Assembly (NCBI RefSeq): GCF_000710915.1
Contig: NZ_BAUA01000119.1
Span: 1 to 62,715 of the forward strand
DNA from: Nocardia brasiliensis IFM 10847
GTDB lineage: Bacteria > Actinomycetota > Actinomycetes > Mycobacteriales > Mycobacteriaceae
DNA length: 62,715 nt
Direction: 5' to 3'
Below the pieces are notes generated by a model. It saw nothing but the letters and a program-made list of their open reading frames with translations, did not search any database and was not told where the DNA came from. The translations under genes were made by a program, and so were the position numbers. Of this stretch, positions 58,937 through 62,715 are shown piece after piece (positions within the stretch are counted from its first letter, which is position 1; each line of letters starts with the position of its first letter).

Positions 58937-61611
58937 TTGCCGCTCAGTTCCGCGAGCCGGGCGCTGATCCGGGCCACCTCGGCGGTGGCGATCTCCTGCC
59001 GCGTCTTGATCTTGGCGACCACCGGCTCCGGCGCCTTGGCGAGGAAGGCCTCGTTGCCGAGTTTGGCCGTGGTGGTGGCCACCTCCTTCTCCGCGACGCC
59101 CAGATCCTTTTCCAGTCGGCGTCGTTCGGCATCCAGGTCGACGGCGCCGGAGGTGTCCAGCTCCACCGTGACGGTGGCCGCGCTCAACCGGACCTCCAGC
59201 GAGGCGGTCGCCGCGAAATCGGCACCGGGCTCGGTGAGCCGGGCCAGGTTCGCCACCGGCGCGTGCAGGTCGGTCAGCCCGGCCGCGTCGAGACCGTTGA
59301 GCTTGGCCGCCACCTTCTGCTTGTCCGCCAGACCCTGGTCGCTGCGGAACCGGCGGATCTCGGTGATGAGTCGCTGGGTGTCCGAAACCCGTTGCGCGGA
59401 AACCTGATCGGTCGGCACACCGGTGGCCTGCGGCCAGGCCGCGACCACCAGGGACTCGCCGCCGGTCAGTGCCTGCCACAGCGATTCGGTGACGAACGGG
59501 ATGACCGGATGCAGCAGCCGCAGCACCGCGTCCAGCACGGTGCCGAGCACCACCCTGGTCGACTCGGCGCGGGTCTCCTCGGCCGCGAACTGCACCTTGG
59601 TCAATTCCAGGTACCAGTCACACAATTCGTCCCAGGCGAAGTGGTACAGCGCCTCGCAGGCCTTGCTGAACTCGTAGGCGTCGAAGGCCGAATCCACTTC
59701 GGCGCGCACCTGTTCGAGCCGGTCCAGGATCCAGCGGTCGGCATCGGTGAGCGTGGCACGATCCGGCAGCGCCCCGGTGTGCGCGCCGTTCATCAGCGCG
59801 AACTTGGTGGCGTTGAACAGCTTCGTCACGAAGCTGCGCGAGGCGAGCGCGTGCTGCTCGCCGACCGCCGCGTCGCTGCCCGGCTGCGCGCCCCGCGCCA
59901 GCGTGAAACGCACTGTGTCCGCGCCGTATTCGTTGATCCACACCAGCGGGTCGATGCCATTGCCGCGCGACTTGGACATCTTCTTGCCGTACTGATCGCG
60001 GATCAGGCCGTGCAGGAACACATCTTTGAACGGCACCTGACGCGCACCGTTCTTGCCCGCGGTGAGCACCGGGTCGTCGGCCACGAACGTGCCGAACATC
60101 ATCATCCGGGCCACCCAGAAGAACAGGATGTCGTAGCCGGTGACGAGCACGTTCGTGGGATAGAACTTTTCGAGTTCCGGTGTGGCGTCGGGCCAGCCCA
60201 GCGTGGAGAAGGGCCACAGCCCGGAGGAGAACCAGGTGTCGAGCACGTCCGGGTCCTGCACGTAGCCCTCGGGCGCGGTCTCGTCGGGACCGACGCACAC
60301 CACCTCGCCCTCGGGGCCGTACCAGATCGGGATGCGGTGACCCCACCACAGCTGCCGCGAGATGCACCAGTCGTGCATGTTGTCGACCCAGTCGAACCAG
60401 CGCGGCTCGGAGCTGGCCGGGTGAATCACGGTGTCGCCGTTGCGCACCGCGTCACCGGCGGCCTTGGCCAGCGACTCGACCTTGACCCACCACTGCATGG
60501 ACAGGCGCGGTTCGATCGGCTCACCGCTGCGCTCGGAATGTCCGACGCTGTGCAGGTACGGCCGCTTCTCGGCGACCACCCGGCCCTCGGCGGCGAGCCG
60601 CTCGCGCACCGCGACGCGCGCCTCGAAGCGGTCCATGCCGTCGAATTCGGTTCCGGTATCGACGATCCGGCCGCGCTCGTCCATGATGTTCGGCATCGGC
60701 AGGCTGTGCCGCACGCCCATCTCGAAGTCGTTCGGGTCGTGCGCCGGCGTGATCTTCACTGCGCCGGAACCGAATTCGGGATCGACGTAGTCGTCGGCGA
60801 TGATCGGGATCCGCCGGCCGGTGATGGGATGTTCCAGGGTGGTGCCGACCAGCGCCCGGTAGCGCGGGTCTTCCGGGTGCACGGCCACCGCGGTGTCGCC
60901 GAGCATCGTCTCGACGCGGGTGGTCGCGACGATCACGTGCGGCTCGTTGTCGTCGAGCGAGCCGTACCGCAGCGAGACCAGCTCGCCTTCCACGTCCTCG
61001 TACTTGACCTCGATATCGGAGATGGCGGTGCGCAGCGCGGGCGACCAGTTGACCAGTCGCTCGGCGCGGTAGATCAGCCCGGCGTCGTAGAGCCGCTTGA
61101 AGATCGTCTGCACGGCGCGGGACAGGCCGTCGTCGAGGGTGAATCGGTCCCGGCTCCAGTCGACGCCGTCGCCCAGCGCGCGCATCTGCCACTGGATGGC
61201 GCCGCCGGATTCGCGCTTCCAGTCCCACACCTTGTCGATGAACAGCTCGCGACCGAAGTCTTCCTTGGTCTTGCCGTCGACGGCCAGCTGCTTCTCCACC
61301 ACTGTCTGGGTGGAGATTCCGGCGTGGTCCATGCCGGGCAGCCACAGCACCTCGTAGCCCTGCATGCGCTTGCGGCGGGTGAGGGTGTCCATCAGGGTGT
61401 GGTCGAGGGCATGGCCGATGTGCAGGTTGCCGGTGACGTTCGGCGGGGGTAGCACGATGGAGTACGGCGGCTTGTCGCTGGTGACGTCCGCCTCGAAATA
61501 GCCAGCGGCTACCCAGCGCTCGTACATCGAGGCCTCTACCTCGCCGGGGTTCCAGCTCTTGGGAAGGGCATCGGCACGATTACGTGGATTGTCAGGGGCT
61601 GCGCTGGTCAC
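58933..61611 (-). CDS. valS: Valyl-tRNA synthetase
   Basis: 892 aa class-I synthetase. PPPNVTGNLHIGHALD (HIGH) and KKMSKSRGN (KMSKS) are intact, with CP1 editing domain, anticodon-binding region and a C-terminal coiled-coil arm (DAERRRLEKDLGVAEKEV). GTG start lies six bases after a TAGAAT box, so the valS-folC-DUF4233 mRNA is likely leaderless. No T-box leader is present. Confidence 0.98.
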   Translation of the reverse strand: MTSAAPDNPRNRADALPKSWNPGEVEASMYERWVAAGYFEADVTSDKPPYSIVLPPPNVTGNLHIGHALDHTLMDTLTRRKRMQGYEVLWLPGMDHAGISTQTVVEKQLAVDGKTKEDFGRELFIDKVWDWKRESGGAIQWQMRALGDGVDWSRDRFTLDDGLSRAVQTIFKRLYDAGLIYRAERLVNWSPALRTAISDIEVKYEDVEGELVSLRYGSLDDNEPHVIVATTRVETMLGDTAVAVHPEDPRYRALVGTTLEHPITGRRIPIIADDYVDPEFGSGAVKITPAHDPNDFEMGVRHSLPMPNIMDERGRIVDTGTEFDGMDRFEARVAVRERLAAEGRVVAEKRPYLHSVGHSERSGEPIEPRLSMQWWVKVESLAKAAGDAVRNGDTVIHPASSEPRWFDWVDNMHDWCISRQLWWGHRIPIWYGPEGEVVCVGPDETAPEGYVQDPDVLDTWFSSGLWPFSTLGWPDATPELEKFYPTNVLVTGYDILFFWVARMMMFGTFVADDPVLTAGKNGARQVPFKDVFLHGLIRDQYGKKMSKSRGNGIDPLVWINEYGADTVRFTLARGAQPGSDAAVGEQHALASRSFVTKLFNATKFALMNGAHTGALPDRATLTDADRWILDRLEQVRAEVDSAFDAYEFSKACEALYHFAWDELCDWYLELTKVQFAAEETRAESTRVVLGTVLDAVLRLLHPVIPFVTESLWQALTGGESLVVAAWPQATGVPTDQVSAQRVSDTQRLITEIRRFRSDQGLADKQKVAAKLNGLDAAGLTDLHAPVANLARLTEPGADFAATASLEVRLSAATVTVELDTSGAVDLDAERRRLEKDLGVAEKEVATTTAKLGNEAFLAKAPEPVVAKIKTRQEIATAEVARISARLAELSGK

Positions 61612-61617
61612 CCGACG

Positions 61618-61623
61618 ATTCTA
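61618..61623 (-). promoter_or_regulatory. -10 box (TAGAAT) of valS
   Basis: A near-consensus TAGAAT on the minus strand, 6 nt before the valS GTG. It is the strongest example of the leaderless pattern in the window. Confidence 0.7.
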
Positions 61624-61680
61624 GTAGTCGGGCTCAACGGATTTCCGCAGGGGCGGGGCTGCGCGCACAAACAAAAAGTA

Positions 61681-61723
61681 AGGCGGAGTCTTCGGTGGAT
61701 GAGGGACACCGAAGACTCCGCCT
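61681..61723 (-). terminator. Intrinsic terminator of the thioredoxin-reductase-like gene
   Basis: Perfect 17-bp arms (AGGCGGAGTCTTCGGTG) with a 9-nt loop. On the minus strand it is followed by TTACTTTTTGTTTG, a U-tract. It lies 80 bp after the gene stop and shields the valS promoter. Confidence 0.95.
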
Positions 61724-61803
61724 ACAACTCATAGCTTACCGTCCCAGCTGGAAGGGTTCCGGAATCCATACGGAATTCTCAGCTTCGGGCGATACCTGCC
61801 CGC

Positions 61804-62715
61804 CTAACCCGTCGAAACGGGCATTTGGGCGGCCGCCAGGGCCAGATCGCCGTTGATGTCGACCGCGGCGGTGTAGCCCGCGCCCGCCGCGACGACCACC
61901 TGAGCCGCGGCGTTCGCGACGTTCCCCGCGGCCCAGACCCCGGGCACGCTGGTGCGCCCCGCGGGGTCGGCGACCACCCATCCCTTGTCGTCGAATTCGC
62001 AGCCGAGTCCGTGCAGCAGATCGGCCTCCGGCACGAAACGCGGCGCGACGAACAGTGCCGCGCGCGCAACGGTCCGGCCGTCGGTCAGTTCCACTCCGCG
62101 CAACGTGCCCTCGACCACCAATCGGGCGACCGTTCCCTCGACGATCCGCACGCCCACCGCGGCGAGCCGCCCGCGCTCGGCGTCGGACAGCTCCATGGTG
62201 TGCGGGAACAGCACCACGTCGTCGGACCATTGCGGCAGCAGCAGTGCGAGGTGCAGCACCCGGGGGTCCGCCCCGCCGAGCAGGCCCAGCGGCTGGTCAC
62301 GCACCTCGTAGCCATGGCAGTACGGGCAGTGCAGCACCTCGGCGCCCCACCGTTCCCGCACGCCGGGCAGCTCGGGCAGTTCATCGCGCAGACCGGTCGC
62401 GATCAGCAACCGGCGCGCCGTCAGTACCCGGCCGCTCGCCAATCGGACGGTGAAACCCGCACTGCCCTCGATCTTTTCGGCCTTCGTCACGAAGTCGTCG
62501 ATCAGCTCGCCCCCGTAGCCCGCGACCTCGGCCGCACCGACGGTCAGCAGTTCGCCCGGCGCCATGCCGTCCCGCGAGAGAAACCCGTGCATGTGCTCGG
62601 CGGGCGCGTTACGCGCCGGTCCGCCACGCACCACCGCGACCCGGCGCCGCGACCTGGCCAGCACCAGCGCCGCGGACAGTCCCGCCGCGCCCCCGCCGAC
62701 CACCACTACCTCGTA
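61804..62715 (-). CDS. Thioredoxin-reductase-like FAD oxidoreductase, 5' end outside the window
   Basis: 303 codons visible; the N-terminus is cut at the right edge (the frame reads YEVVVVGGGAAGLSAAL at the boundary). FAD motif GGGAAG, redox-active pair in HCPYCHGYEV (CPYC), and the C-terminal FAD segment VPGVWAAGNVANAAAQ. The second nucleotide motif, normally GxGxxA/G, reads LLGGADP and is poor, so NADPH use is uncertain. It could reduce a thioredoxin-like or low-molecular-weight thiol partner, or act as an oxidase. No thioredoxin gene is seen beside it. Confidence 0.85.
   Translation of the reverse strand, partial: YEVVVVGGGAAGLSAALVLARSRRRVAVVRGGPARNAPAEHMHGFLSRDGMAPGELLTVGAAEVAGYGGELIDDFVTKAEKIEGSAGFTVRLASGRVLTARRLLIATGLRDELPELPGVRERWGAEVLHCPYCHGYEVRDQPLGLLGGADPRVLHLALLLPQWSDDVVLFPHTMELSDAERGRLAAVGVRIVEGTVARLVVEGTLRGVELTDGRTVARAALFVAPRFVPEADLLHGLGCEFDDKGWVVADPAGRTSVPGVWAAGNVANAAAQVVVAAGAGYTAAVDINGDLALAAAQMPVSTG

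Noticed and set aside
61612..61680. T-box leader for valS
   Set aside because: The -10 box lies 6 nt before the start codon, leaving no room for a leader, and no T-box core was seen.

Overview
The window is very GC-rich and dominated by GC-ending codons. Its gene content points to a mycolic-acid actinobacterium (Mycobacteriales), most likely Nocardia or a close relative. The evidence is gpgP/octT of methylglucose lipopolysaccharide synthesis, an EspG/PPE-type cassette of type VII secretion, a mymA-like Baeyer-Villiger operon, and two flanks that keep the gene order known from Mycobacterium tuberculosis. The genus is an inference, not a demonstration.

Left core (1-10.3 kb, all minus strand): proA, a MoxR ATPase and a VWA protein form one operon. 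A divergent Hsp90-like chaperone coupled to a TPR protein follows, then nadD-rsfS-gpgP-octT. Apart from the chaperone pair this matches the Rv2418c-Rv2427c order. Right core (49.1-61.6 kb, minus strand): proB, obg, rpmA, rplU, rne, ndk, a DUF4233 protein, folC and valS, matching Rv2439c-Rv2448c. A thioredoxin-reductase-like gene runs off the right edge.

Between proA and proB lie about 39 kb of accessory genes. From left to right they are: ribokinase; a split FluG-like pair (glutamine-synthetase-like plus amidohydrolase); rtcB; a small membrane protein and a diguanylate cyclase; RecQ with a C-terminal PRTase-like motif; a MazF/PemK-type toxin with RHH antitoxin; a stand-alone LigD-type polymerase; a 2-hydroxyacid dehydrogenase; a SnoaL-like/4-TM pair; a mymA-like operon (frameshifted esterase, SDR, ferritin-like protein, Baeyer-Villiger monooxygenase, MerR regulator); a glycosyltransferase-P450 fusion; two methyltransferases around a TetR regulator with two clear operators; and an AadA-like nucleotidyltransferase.

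The most unusual system is an eight-gene minus-strand operon at 35.5-46.4 kb. In transcription order it encodes a PEP-synthase-like phosphotransferase, an acyl-AMP ligase fused to a nucleotidyltransferase domain, an acyl carrier protein, a thioester reductase, an NDK-like protein, an AfsA-like protein, a nitroreductase and a UbiA-like prenyltransferase. Every junction is a 4-nt or 8-nt stop/start overlap. It looks like a compact lipid or small-molecule pathway in which acyl activation and reduction are joined to phosphoryl transfer. I do not recognise it as a described cluster. It is divergent from an orphan EspG/PE-like/PPE-like secretion cassette.

At least eleven genes carry a TANNNT -10 box only 6-8 nt before their start codon, so leaderless transcription appears common here. 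No tRNA, rRNA, IS element or CRISPR array was seen.
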